Shown piece by piece: positions 11,240 to 22,788 of a stretch of DNA of 64,000 nucleotides (within the stretch, counting starts at the first letter, position 1; each line of letters opens with the position of its first letter). Source of the stretch: Lathyrus oleraceus (taxonomy: Eukaryota; Streptophyta; Magnoliopsida; Fabales; Fabaceae). Below the pieces are notes generated by a model. That model saw only the letters and a program-made list of their open reading frames with translations, had not been told where the DNA came from and ran no database searches. The translations under genes were made by a program, and so were the position numbers. The stretch lies in NCBI RefSeq assembly GCF_024323335.1, contig NC_066585.1, forward strand, positions 346,200,846 through 346,264,845, written 5' to 3'.

Positions 11240-11395
11240 CTGTCAATCTGGGAATCACGGTGCACAGTTGATAACTGATCAGCTGAGACGCCTTTTGCAG
11301 AGGCGGCTATGGCGGCCGTAAATCGCGCCGAAATCGCATCATCGGGCGCGCCACAGAAGGAGAGAGGGAAAGACAGATCTCTTAAGGATACCCTA
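11240..11395 (-). pseudogene. Possible isolated exon or gene fragment
   Basis: On the minus strand an open frame without stops of about 48 codons includes RFTAAIAASAKGVSADQLST and ends at CAG followed by GTTAGAG, a good plant 5' splice-site consensus. Base composition is higher in GC than the surroundings. No ATG, partner exon or family could be identified. The GC-rich part (GCGGCTATGGCGGCCG) also resembles the local MITE family, so this may be chance. Confidence 0.25.
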
Positions 11396-12059
11396 CGCTT
11401 GGGGTTGTATATTATCTATCTACCTTTTTTTCCATGGAAAAAAAATCTAGTAGTAACTCTACTAATACTATAGTTTATTTTCTTCATTAATTTTTTAAAT
11501 TTTCATCGGCATTTTAAAAATCTGCTTTTTTTTTTTCTTTCATTTTAATCTTTTTGGAATTTTACTCTATTAAGCTAACTCAATGATACATTTATAGGAA
11601 TATTCTCTTGAAATACGTGCATTTTATTTTTTAAAATTTAAAATTTTGTTTTATTCCATATAAAATTTTTAATAATAGTAACTTTAACTTGTGCCCCAAA
11701 GACATAAGTTAGCAAGACCCTTTACTCCATCAATAAATCTTAGACCAATTTGTAATTTGTAATAACATGAATTTATGATGGGTCAATTTTGAAGTAGCAA
11801 TAATTAATTTTAGATTATTACTTATTACAACTAAAACTTACAATAATTGAATAAAACATAATTTGTAAAATAATTAAATCAAATTAAAATTAAATCCATA
11901 AAACATAACTGACTTAGACTCTCTTCGCTCAATATTGTGATTCCCAAGTTGGAAACCTAAATCCTAAAACATGTAGCAAAATTCGAAATCAAAATCGCCA
12001 AGTTCTCTGGTGTGTTCGTTCTACATCGTCTCCGTCTCTATCATTTTTACACATGCTCG
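11396..12059. other. AT-rich intergenic DNA
   Basis: Poly-T and AT-rich stretches with no recognisable gene or repeat boundary. It leads into the old Ogre gag fragment. Confidence 0.3.
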
Positions 12060-13241
12060 AAACTCATTTCTCTATCATTTTCATTCAGGGCCGACCCTAT
12101 GTTAGAGTAACAAGCTCTACCACACAAGGCTTTAAATTATTTATCATGTCAAACATAACTCTAATGCTTCATGTGCCTACCATGCTGGACATATTGGGCA
12201 CTTGACCGAAGATTATTGGCCTCTTAAAAACAAGGTACAAGAGCTTATAGATCAGAAGATCATATATTTTTCAAAAGAGAAACCTAATGTGAAGACGAAT
12301 CCTTTACCTAATCATAATGGGATGGCAGTCAGCGCAGTTATTAAATAAGAGGTTACAGAATCAGTAAGAGGGGTTGTTGATGTGAAGACTCCCATGACAG
12401 TGGTCGCAGAGAAGCTTCGTGAACATGGTTTTCTTGAGTGTATTCATGACGGTTGTGTTGTTTGTGATTTAGATCCTGATAGTTGTGTTATTTTGAAGGA
12501 ATGTGTCTAAAATTTGATGAATCAGGGAAGCCTGCAGTTTTCCAGATCATGGGTTACGGAAGAAGTCTTAGTTATTGAGCCAATAACTATTATCTACAGA
12601 AAGAAAAAGATTAAAGCTCCTCCAAAGAGAATCTAGCCTATCCATATATGTGTTCCTGGTCTGTTCCCATATCAAGACACCAAGGTATTGCCTTGGAGAT
12701 ATGATACAACAATGTACATAGGTGAAAAGGAAATTCAATTTTCTGATGCTTAGATTGTCAACGTAGCTGGAACCGGAGACATGACCCGTAGTGGTCGTGT
12801 ATTTGCTCCAAAATACACTCTCAGGGTGTCCCTATCACCATCAGGTATCCCTCATAAAGAGAAGGTTGTTCATGTTCCTCCTCTGCATGCAAGGGCATCT
12901 ATCTCCACTACTCCGGTCATGACAATTGTTCCAGCTATGACAAAAGTTACTCCTGATAAAGCTGCAGAATCTGAGACTTCTAAAGGTAAAGGGTTGATGA
13001 ATGAAGATGAACAAATTAAAGGTCACAAGAATAGTATCATTGTTGAGGAAGGTCAGGAATTCCTCAAATTGATAAAGAATAGTGACTTCAAGATTGTTGA
13101 CCAACTAGGTCAGACCCCTTCCAAGATTGCAATCGTGTCTTTGTTGTTGAGTTTTGAGGCTCATCGAAAAGCATTGTCGAAAGTCTTAAATATTGCCCAT
13201 GTGATGCATGATATCACAATTGATTAATTTGATGACGTGGT
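12060..13241 (+). pseudogene. Ogre/Tat-type gag-protease region, left half
   Basis: Translation gives the C-terminal part of an Ogre-type gag: a Cys-x-Tyr-His...Gly-His motif near 12170, the phrase LKNKVQELIDQ, then a linker and a TRSGRVFAP motif at 12784, which is characteristic of the gag-protease boundary in these Ty3 elements. The final open part is 12781-13227. Internal stops at about 12350, 12508, 12634 and 12752 show decay. The frame resumes at 34538 after the SIRE insertion, continuing in phase across the target duplication. This is the oldest layer of the nest. Confidence 0.75.
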
Positions 13242-14631
13242 TGTTAGAACAAGATTTGGTTATGCATTTATACCTCGAGTTTTGATGATAAAAATGTTGT
13301 ATTTGTGTGAGAACAATTTTGGTACTCTAATGGTTTATTATTGTGTAGCTTTAACAACCAGTTATGATTCTGAGTATATGACGTGCAATGTCATCAGTTT
13401 CTGAACAATGAGTTCTAATTTCGCTTTTGCGCCTATCATAAGAAGTTATGAAAGATGTTCAAAGTTGTTGTTGCAATGATCTTTTTATTTTTGTGTTGAT
13501 TCACTCCTGAGAAGCTTCTGAGAAGACCTTATGTTGTTGCTGCAACATTCTCTCAGTTTGTGCTTCTGGACGTGACTCTGATCATTAAGCTTCTGAATAA
13601 TGGCAAGCTTCTGAAGTTGTGTTACTTGGCTGAAAATTCTGAAGATCTCAAGCCAGACGCTGAGGTTATCAAGGTTCTAACTGAAGAGTCTGAAGATTCT
13701 TAAGATTCTGAAGATACTAAAGATCTCAAGTCAGACTACTGACACTGTCAAGGTTCTGACTGAGGATTCTGAAGTTTCTGAATCTAGTTGTATGTTTCTT
13801 CATTTCATGTTTCAGCAACTTTTATCAGAAGCCAATGAACTTGAAGGTAAGACCAAATGAGTATGTGATCAAATAGTACATAGTACAAATCAAATATTCT
13901 TTCCACTACTTGATTTCATGGGCAAGGATATTACTATACATCACACATGTCATTGAATTTATGGGCGAAGGACAATACGCAATATCACTCCTTTTACCAT
14001 CCAACACTGAACAACCGCTATATTTGGCTTCCCCATTTTTCCCTCCAACGGTATTCTCCTTATGCTATATAAGTGGGACTTTGAGACTTGAAGAAAAACA
14101 AGAATGTTGAAGCGCTGCAATATTTGACAAGGCCTGAATTTTTTGTGAAAAACTATCTTTTTTATACACAGTTTTTGTTTAAGTATTTGTTTATCATTTG
14201 TGTAAAATCTCCTTGTATAGAAGCAACTTGTAATACATAAAATATTATTCAAACTGTTTGTTTGATTCCTTAAGGACACTAAAGTATAGTTAGATTCTTA
14301 AGAAGGCAAAGAAATGTGTTCTTTGTAGGTTCTTAAGGAGACTAGGATATAGTCTGATCCTTGAGAAGACAAAGAAGTTTATTCTTTGCGATTATTGTAA
14401 TCAGTTAACTATAGTGGATTAAGTCTTTGTGTATAAGACAAAATCACTTTGGTGGATGGACCTTGGTGGATGGACTGGAGTATCTTTGAGTTTCAAGCGA
14501 ACCAGGATAAAATACTTGTGTTTTTTATCACTTTGTTATTAATATTTAAGTGGTGTTCTTGAGTTGGTAAAAATCTTTTGTTTTTGAAACTCGATTCAAA
14601 CCCCATATTTCTTGTGTTTTTCACACCTTTA
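13242..14631 (+). repeat. 5' LTR of the SIRE element
   Basis: 1390 bases, matching the interrupted LTR at 31824-34532. The TATA box (CTATATAAG) is at about 14065. Repeated CTGAAG/GAAGATCT-type motifs occur at 13600-13780. It starts TG and ends TA, where the 3' copy has CA, so the terminal C has mutated here. Confidence 0.9.
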
Positions 14632-14633
14632 AT

Positions 14634-14645
14634 TGGTATCAGAAC
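14634..14645 (+). other. Primer-binding site, initiator tRNA-Met type
   Basis: TGGTATCAGAAC two bases after the LTR. It matches the TGGTATCAGAGC consensus complementary to the 3' end of initiator tRNA-Met, with one change near its end. Confidence 0.85.
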
Positions 14646-14720
14646 TTCGGTTTTGATTGTGATAAAAGAGTTATCAACATTTCACCGTGTTCAGTATTGA
14701 TCCAGTTTGTGTGAGAAACA

Positions 14721-17076
14721 ATGGTCGATGCTAACATTGTTAACAACAATGAGAGAGATTACTACAGTTCTAAACCACCAATATTTGATGGTGAGAAATA
14801 GGGGTGTGCAAAAAAACCGGTTATCCATAACCAAATTGTTCTACTTTTAAAAAACCAAACCAAATGCTAAAATAAAAATTTGGGTATCCATTTTGTTATC
14901 CAAATATAAACTGTTACCCATTATAAAAATTTAGTTTTGTTATTGGGTATCCAAATTTTAATATACGTTAAATTTTTATATTTGTCTGTTTTCATGTTTT
15001 ATCACATTATAAATCAATTTTGTATTTTATATTTTTTTAAATTTTATAAAAAAATTATTTTAAAAATAAAATTCAGTATTTTTTTTCTTTTCACGAAAAA
15101 TATTATATTTGGATTTTTTTTTCAAAAAAATTATATTTGATATTTTTTTCAAATAAAATTATTATTTTCGTCTAAATAAAAAAGATATTTTTTATCAAAA
15201 ATATTTTGTATTTTTTCAGTAAAAAAATGTTTTGAAATAAATTATTATTTTATATTCAAAAAAAAATTATTTTCGATTTCCATTTTTCTAAAATAAATTT
15301 TTTTCAGTTATTTTTATTTTTTGGAATAATTTTTTTAAAGATTTTTTTTTTCAGAATATAATTTTATTATTTTCAATTTTTTTTTCTTTTTTCTGAATAT
15401 TTGTTATTTTTTTCTAAAAAAGATTGTTTTTTTATGTTTATTAAATTTAAAAATATATATATTTTAAAACCTCATAAAATTTGTTTATAAACAATTATGA
15501 GAGATTTTAGAAGTTTGAACAATTTTTTTGATGAATTATTTATTTTATGAATAATTATGATTTATAGATATATGATTCATAATTATTTTATTTTATTACC
15601 GTTTTTATGCAACACATCATACTTTGGGATTGTTTTTAATCGAGATATTATTTGTGGTGATTATAAAAGTCAAATTTAAAGTAATTTTTTAAAATAAATA
15701 TTTTTTTATATAAAATAGTTTTATAACTAGTGAAAATAAAAAAGTTAGTTAAAAGAAAATAAAATTATTTTTGATATAAAATTGCTTTTTTAAAAATATA
15801 GTTTTGAAAACTGTTTTTTTTATAAAATTGGTTTTGAAATTGATTTTTTTAAGAAAATAAAAAATTGGTTTTAAAGAAATTGATTTAAAATTATTTTTTT
15901 AAACTATTTTTTTTGTTAAAAACCGGTTTAAAACCGAACCGATCCACTTATAAACCGGTTTTGAGAAAATAAATTGGTTTTATGAAAATGGTTTTAAGAT
16001 CCAAACCGAACCATATATATGGTTCAATTTGGTTTGGTTTATGATCCATGCACACCCCTAGTGAGAAATTTGATTATTGGAAAGATAGACTTGGAAGCTT
16101 CTTTCTTTGATACGATGTTGATCGATGGGATCTTCTAGTCGATGACTATGTTCACCCACTTAATGTTGAAGGAAATAATATAGCAATAAATGATATGACA
16201 AATCAACAAAAGAAAGATTTCAAAAATCATCATAAGGCCAAAACTATATTGCTAAATGATATCTCTTATACTGAGTATGAGAAGATAACAAACAGAGAGT
16301 TTGCCAAATCCATATTTGACTCTCTGAGGATGACTCATGAGGGGAATGCTCAAGTAAAGGAGACAAAGGTCTTGGCCTTAATGCATAAGTATGAAGCATT
16401 AAGAATGAAAGATGATGAAATTGTTAAGACTATGTTCTCAAGATTTCAGATGCTTATTGCATGAGTGAAAGTTCTAGACAAAGGATACTCTATAGTTGAT
16501 CATGCCAAAAAGATAATCAGAAGTCTACCTAAAAAATGGAGACCTATGGTAACCGCCTTGAAGATGGAAAAGGATCTTAATAGTATTAGTCTTAAAGAAC
16601 TTGTTAGTTCTTTGAGAAGCCACGAGATTAAACTCGAGGAAGATGAACCTTAAAAGAGAGGTAAATATGTTGTGTTAAAGTCCAAGCCTGAGAAGACAAT
16701 AACATATCAAGCCGAGGAAGAATCTGAAGTTTCTGATGAAGACTCAAAAGATGATGATGAGTTGTCTTTGATTTCTAAGAGGGTCAACAGACTTTAGAAA
16801 CACGAGCAGAATAGGCAAGGGAAGTTCAGAGGAGCTAGAAGAATTGTTGGTCGTTCTAATTCTTCGTCTGGACAGAAGAAGCAAGGTTTTGGAAAAGAAG
16901 TTATCCGCTTTGAGTGCAAGGAGTCATGCCACTACAAAAATGAACGTCCTAAGTTGAAAAAGGACAGAATGCCTAAGAAGACTTTTTCTAAAGGCAAGAA
17001 GGGGTTAACCTCTACATGGGATGACTCACAATCCAAGAAGAAGATTCTGACGAAGAATAAGCCAATGTTGCGTTGA
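14721..17076 (+). pseudogene. SIRE gag remnant
   Basis: Starts at ATG 14721 and is interrupted after about 25 codons by the hAT insertion (14799-16060), then resumes. The portion 16195-16653 encodes helical gag sequence with one in-frame TGA at 16462. A zinc knuckle near 16913-16960 has lost two of its metal ligands: the pattern FECKESCHYKNERP has Phe and Arg where cysteines are expected. An acidic stretch (EEESEVSDEDSKDDD) lies before it. Gag would form the particle coat and bind RNA; this copy cannot be translated as a whole. Confidence 0.75.
14799..16060. mobile_element. Non-autonomous hAT-type DNA transposon
   Basis: 1262 bases, very AT-rich, no coding capacity. The terminal inverted repeat TAGGGGTGTGCA is perfect at both ends (14799-14810 and 16049-16060). 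It is flanked by the 8-base duplication GTGAGAAA (14791-14798, 16061-16068), the length made by hAT transposases. Subterminal AACCGGTT/ACCGAACC motifs cluster near the ends (14814, 15920-16010), as expected for transposase binding. It lies inside the gag frame, so it arrived after the SIRE element. Confidence 0.9.
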
Positions 17077-17789
17077 TGGCAACTATAACTGATCTAGAAG
17101 GTTATCAGACTTCGATTCTGAAGAGGTATTTTTTGAACTATATCATTCTGACTTAGAATTATGTCTATCTGAAAAACTGGAAAAGTACCGGAGTCTTTAG
17201 AGTAAGTACAAGGACCTTAAACAAGTCCAAGTAATTACTTCTGAAACTCGTAGTGAGATTGAGAAAGATATTTCCTCTCTAAATGAAAATTTATTTTCTT
17301 TAGAAAGTAACAACTCTGCTTTGAAAAAAAAAATTCAAAACTAGAGGAGGAAATAGCCTTAGAAGCTTCTGGTACTGATTGTGTCATTATATATGATAGA
17401 GTATTCTGGTACTTTATGGCTAAAAGAATATATAAAATCAAAATGGCCTCTTTGATCTATGGAGTTAGCAGAAATGGCAAGAAAGGTTTAGGTTGTACAT
17501 AAATTATAAAACCTGACGAAAGTAAGAAGGTAAAGCCAAAACCTCTCTATGAGAATTTTGTGCATGTTGGCACTGAGCTTGATGCTTCTGCACAGGCACA
17601 AAAGCATGCAAAGGGTAAGAACTCAATTCTGAAATCTACGTATCATGCTCAAATCCCTTGTGATTATCCTTCTGCTCAAAGACCCAAAGTTGTAAGAAAC
17701 TCTGAGAAAACTAACAAAAGAGGGCCCAGAAAGTGGGTACCTAAGTATATAATAATTTATGTTGCATATATCCTTAGCAGCTCAGCTAA

Positions 17790-17960
17790 AACACCAGTCA
17801 TGGTACCTGGATAGTGGATGCTCACGACATATGACGTGCAGAAGGTCTATGTTCCAAGATTCGGAACTTAAGCATGGGGGCTTCGTTGGTTTCGGAGGAA
17901 ACTAGAAAGGAAAGATCATTGACTCTGGAACTATTGGTAACGGTAAACTTCCTTCTATTA
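17790..17960 (+). pseudogene. SIRE protease remnant
   Basis: The catalytic signature of copia proteases is present as WYLDSGCSRHMT around 17800-17840 (Asp-Ser-Gly core). A stop and frame change follow within 30 codons. Confidence 0.7.
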
Positions 17961-17970
17961 CTAATGTTCT

Positions 17971-19200
17971 TTGGTTGATGGTCTGATGCATAACCTATTT
18001 TCTATTAGTCAACTTAGTGACAATGGTTATGATATCATTTTTAATCAAAAGTTTTATAAGGTTGTTAGTCAGAAAGATGGTACAATACTTTTTAACGGGA
18101 AGAGAAAGAACAATACTTATAACATCATACTTTCTGATCTTGAGGATCAAAATGTAAAATGTTTAATGTTTGTTAATGAGGAGCAATGGGTATGACACAG
18201 ACGTTTGGTCCATGTTAGCATGAGAAAGATTTCTCAGCTAAATAAGCTTGGATTAGTCAGAGGCTTACCCAACCTAAAGTTTGCTTCAGGTGCTCTTTGT
18301 GAAGCATGTCAGAAAGTCAAGTTTTATAAAACATCTTTCAAGTGAAAGTTGTTGCTTCTACCTCTAGACCGTTAGAACTTCTGCACGTTGATTTGTTTGG
18401 ACCAGTGAAAACTGCCTCTATCAATGGAAATAAGTATGGATTGGTCATCATTGATGACTATAGTCGATGGACATGGGTAAAGTTCTTGAAACACGAGGAT
18501 GAGTCACATTCTGTATTCTTTACCTTCTGCTCACTAAAATGAATTGCAAAATAGTCAAAGTCAAAGTGATCATGGTGACGAATTTGAAAATAAACATTTT
18601 AAAAATATTTTTGATTCAAATGGTATTTCCCATGATTTCTCTTATCCTAGAACTCCACAATAAAATGGAGTTATAGAAAGTAAGAATATGAATTTGTAAG
18701 AAATGGCTCGCACCATGATCCAAGAAACTAATATGGCGAAGCATTTCGGGGCATAAGTAGTTAACACAATGTGTTATATTCAGAACAAAAATTCTATTAG
18801 ACCTATTCTGGATAAGACTCCCTGTGAATTATGGAAGAACAGAAAGCCCAACATTTCTTAGTTTTATCCTTTTGGTTGTGAGTGTTTTAAGTTGAACACT
18901 AAAGAGAATCTTGGCAAGTTTGACTCTAAGTCACATAAGTGCTTATTGTTAGGATTTTTTGAACGCTCTAAAGGCTACAAAGTTTTTAATACTGAAACTC
19001 AAATTGTCGAAGAATCAATTCATGTTAGATTCAATGATAAGCTTGACCCTGAAAAGTCAAAGCTAGTTGAGAAATTTGCATATTTAAAGATCAATCTTTC
19101 AGAATCCAAGGATAATGATTCTGGAGAAAAAGACTCAGAAAGAAAAGCTAAAGAATCTGGAGTAAAAGACCCATAAGTGACTCAACCAGAAGCTATTGTT
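17971..19200 (+). pseudogene. SIRE integrase remnant
   Basis: Fragments in several frames: LMHNLFSISQLSDNGYD (17983), a pre-integrase His/Cys region near 18220-18330, the core segment LLHVDLFGPVKTASINGNK at about 18375 with the first catalytic Asp, then YGLVIIDDYSRWTWVKFL. The third catalytic region is frameshifted (18590-18690). The C-terminal part reads LGKFDSKSHKCLLLGF at 18912. Numerous stops rule out function. Confidence 0.75.
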
Positions 19201-19379
19201 GGTCCAACTCATCAGAAAAAGAGTAGACTAAGAACTTCACATTCTCAAGAATTGATCCTGGGAGGTAAAGACGCACCAGTTAGAACTAGATCTTCATTCA
19301 AACCTTCTGAAGAAACTATTCTGGGTTTGGTATCTCTGGTATAACCCATATCTATTGATGAAGCTCTTTTGTAAAATGA

Positions 19380-20106
19380 ATTTATTTTGGCTATGCAAGA
19401 AGAACTAAATCAATTCACCATGAATGACTTCGGGGATCTTGTCTAAAAACCAAAGGGTTTCCATGTTATTAGAACCAGATGGGTTTTCAGAAACAAGCTC
19501 AATGAGAAGGGCGAAGTTGTCAGAAACAAGGCTTGACTGGTAGCACTAGGTTATAGTCAGCAAGAAGGTATAGACTATACATAAACCTTTTCTCCAGTTT
19601 CTAGGTTAGAGTTTATTTGTCTTTTAATCTCGTTTGTAGTCAATCATAACATCATCCTTTATCAGATGGATGTTAAGAGTGCATTCTTAAATGAATACAT
19701 TTCTGAAGAGGTATATGTGCACCAACCTTCTAGCTTTGAAAGCTCTCAAAATCTTGAATTTGTTTTTAAACTGAAAAATTCATTATATGGTCTGAAACAA
19801 ACTCCCAGAACTTGTTATGCTAGACTAAGTAACTTCCTTTTAGAAAATGATTTCACCAAAGGGAAAGTGGACATAACTCTCTTTTGCAAAACCTGTAAGA
19901 ATGATATTCTGGTTGTGCAAATTTATGTTGATGATATTATTTTTGGTTTTGCTAATGCTTCGTTGTGCAAGGATTTTGCTAAGCAAATGAAGGCAGAGTT
20001 TGAAATGAGTCTGATGGGAGAACTCAAGTTCTTTCTGGGAGTCCAGATTGATCAACGTTCAGAAGGAACGTACATTCATCTGAGCAAATATACAAGGAAC
20101 TTTTGA
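19380..20106 (+). pseudogene. SIRE reverse transcriptase remnant
   Basis: The best open part is 19666-20106. MDVKSAFLNEYISEEVYVHQP is the copia RT A block (quoted here only in outline), followed by LYGLKQTPRTCYARL and the catalytic YVDDIIFG at about 19927. Upstream (19380-19660) the RT start is readable, with stops at 19444, 19533 and 19581. The Tyr-Val-Asp-Asp active site is intact although the frame is not. Confidence 0.85.
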
Positions 20107-20147
20107 AGAAGTTTAACTTGTAAGAATGCAAACAAGTAAAGACTCTA

Positions 20148-20783
20148 ATGCATCCTACATGCATTCTGGAGAGAGAAGAGGTAAGCAGTAAGGTAAATCA
20201 GAAGTTATTCAGAGGTATGATGGGTTCTCTCCTTTATCTAACCGCTTCTAGACCTGATACTTTATTTAGTGTATGCTTATGTTCTCGCTTCCAATCATAT
20301 CCTATGGAGACTCACTTAACTGCTATTAAGAGAATTTTTTGGTATCTGAAAGGTACTACTAACCTTGGTTTGTTTTATAGAAAATCAAGTGAATATAAAT
20401 TAGCAGGCTATTGTGATGTTGACTATGCTCAAGACAAAATAGAAAGGAAAAGTACTTCTGGAAGTTGTCAATTTCCGGGAGACAATCTAATATCATGGTC
20501 CAGCAAGAGACAGTCAACAATTGCGCTTTTAACAGCCGAAGCTGAGTATATCGCAACTTCTAGATGCAACACTCAGATACTCTGGATGAAGAGTCAGCTG
20601 GAAGATTATCATATATTTGAGAGTAACATTCATATTCTCTGTGATAATACTTATTCTATTTGTTTGTCTAAGAATCCTATCTTGCATTATAGGACTAAGC
20701 ATATTGAAATTAAACATCATTTTTTACGTGACTATGTTCTGAAGGGTATTTTTCACCTAAAGTTTGTTGATACAATGGGCTGA
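20148..20783 (+). pseudogene. SIRE RNase H remnant
   Basis: 211-codon open stretch with the copia end-of-RT and RNase H motifs: GMMGSLLYLTASRPD, the Asp in GYCDVDYAQD, KSTSGSCQF, LISWSSKRQSTIALLTAEAEY and LWMKSQLEDY. It is separated from RT by a stop at 20104. It removes the RNA strand of the RNA-DNA hybrid in a working element. Confidence 0.85.
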
Positions 20784-21217
20784 TATCTTTACAAAACCCC
20801 TTATTGAAGATATATTCATCTTTATTCTGAAAAACTTATTTATGGATTTATGTCCAGAATCAAAAGATGAATTTTAGAATGTTTAAGTCTTCGGAACTCT
20901 AGATTAGATTCTGAGAATTTTTTGTTGATTCTGAGACATGAGCTTTTTGAAGTGAGAAAGTTTCATGAATAAAAAAGGTTCTGATTAGAAGAAATATTAT
21001 CAATTTTTCTTCCTGATTCTGAATAGTTATTGCATTAAATGTTTATCTTGTTATTTGATATCATATGGTTCTAAGTGGTGACATTTGTCCCACTTTATGA
21101 GCATGCATGATGATAACGTGACATATTGGGTTTTGTATTTCTCAGAACTAGGTTAAAATCTCTTGTGCTTCCCCCCATGATTGCGTATTTTTAACTTGTC
21201 ATCATTGCAAAAAAAAA

Positions 21218-21345
21218 TCTATATAAACCCACTTCACTCACATTTTCACACTATACGCACTATACTCCCACACTTTCGTCTTTCAAACTTTTAAACACCC
21301 TTTTTCTGCAATTATTCATCCTCTCCTTCATACTTCAACAATGAA
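21218..21345 (+). promoter_or_regulatory. Possible internal promoter before the third SIRE frame
   Basis: CTATATAAACCC at 21219-21230 is a strong plant TATA box. It is followed by a C/T-rich leader (CACTATACTCCCACACTTTC, TTCATCCTCTCCTTCA) and by the ATG of the env-like frame at 21341, about 120 bases downstream. Placement between pol and the third frame suggests a separate transcript for that frame. This is inference from sequence only. Confidence 0.4.
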
Positions 21346-22263
21346 TGCTCCTCAACAACAGATTCAACAATAACAATAATGTCCAAGTCGCTCTTGTTGG
21401 TGTAAGCCCTAGAGGCCAATACTTTTGGTACTTGTATCGAATTATTTATTAATAATAAAAGGTTTTTTCTTTATTAAGTTTGTTTAATAAAGTCCCTAGA
21501 ATAGCTAGTCCGTTTAATGTATCAAGTGTGATTTGATCATGAGATCACATTAAACATAAGGACATTATTCTTAAAGTATCTGTAGTCGAGCTTTATTATG
21601 AAGTGTGATAACATTAAAGCATTAAGACTATTATGTATATAGACTGATGATCACATCTCATGGATCATGGATAAGGAGTTATCAAGTCTTAAACATAGGT
21701 ATGAATATTAAGAGTAATATTTATACTGGATTGACCCGCTATGAGAATACTATATAGAAAGTTATGCAAAGTGTCATAAGTTATTCTCATGGTGATAATG
21801 GTGTATACCACCCTTCAACCTGAAACCACTATGGACCCTAGATGTAGAGTTGAGTGCTTTATTGCTGATCAAACGTTGTTTGTAACTGGATAACCATAAA
21901 GACAGTTGATGGGTACTCCACGAAGCATGCTGAGGGACATGAGTGACCTAGATGGAATTTGCCCATCCTGCGTAACAGGATAAATGTCTATGGGCCCAAT
22001 ATTGAATTGGACAAGGATGACACGGTCTATACCTTGTGTTCAATATAGACATAAGGGCAAAATGGTAATTATGCACATAAGTATTATCACAGAAGGATTT
22101 GTCAGATCACATGACATTTTCGTGTCTTGGGTAGTAGTGATGTGTTGCTAGATACCGCTCACTGTTTATTATGTTAAATATGTGATTTAATATAATTGCC
22201 AATGTCGCGAAAACCTACAGGGTCACACACAAAGGACGGATTGATTAGAGATAGAGTAACTAA

Positions 22264-22410
22264 GGAACATCGTAAGGTACGGTGCACTTAAGTGAATTGT
22301 AGAACATCGTAAGGTACGGTGTACTTAAGTAGAATACGAAATATGGTAAGGTACCACACGCTTAAGTGAATTTGGCATATTATAAGATATGGGCCAAATA
22401 CACTTAAGTG
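22264..22410 (+). repeat. CTTAAG subrepeats upstream of the LTR TATA box
   Basis: Four units spaced 37, 37 and 42 bases. The first two share AACATCGTAAGGTACGGTG followed by CTTAAGT; the others are diverged. CACTTAAGTG is itself palindromic. Position immediately 5' of the core promoter suggests regulator binding. The same array is present in the LTRs at 28184-28330 and about 33520-33670. Confidence 0.7.
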
Positions 22411-22431
22411 GGCTTTTTAGCTTGAAGCCCA

Positions 22432-22462
22432 CACAAGTGGTTCTATAAATAGAACCCTTGTG
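22432..22462. promoter_or_regulatory. TATA box centred in a 31-bp palindrome
   Basis: Left arm CACAAGTGGTTCTAT and right arm ATAGAACCCTTGTG are inverted copies with one extra or changed base, separated by AA. The centre reads TATAAATA, so a TATA-like sequence faces both ways. The same palindrome occurs at 28352-28382 and 33690-33720. Confidence 0.85.
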
Positions 22463-22775
22463 CAGAAGCATTCATTGCGGTTGCATTTTCGTTTTCTCTC
22501 TCTCTCTCTCTCTCTCTCACTCTCACTCTCTCTCTCTCTCTCACTTAAAGCCTTCATTCGTAGCAGCTAACACTGAGATTGAAGGAATCCGTTCGTGTAG
22601 ACTGAGTAGAGGCGTTGTCGTCGTTCAACGTTCGTGATCGCTCCGTAGATCTGCATCAATGGTTTCAATCGTCACAAGAGGTAACTATTCTATCATTGAT
22701 CATGCCCATTCGTAAGGATCACTAAAGGAGAAAATTTTAATTTCTGCTGCGTTTTGGATCGCCAATCTCCTTCAG

Positions 22776-22788
22776 TGGTATCAGAGCC
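22776..22788 (+). other. Primer-binding site, initiator tRNA-Met type
   Basis: TGGTATCAGAGCC one base after the LTR end, the exact consensus for initiator tRNA-Met priming. Confidence 0.92.

Larger units (their letters stand above)
21395..22774 (+). repeat. 5' LTR of the second copia element
   Basis: 1380 bases. Four CTTAAG-bearing subrepeats (22287, 22324, 22361, 22403) lie just before the TATA box (22444-22450). A (CT)n tract at about 22494-22542 follows the presumed start site. Two more copies of this LTR occur at 27315 and 32653. Confidence 0.92.
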
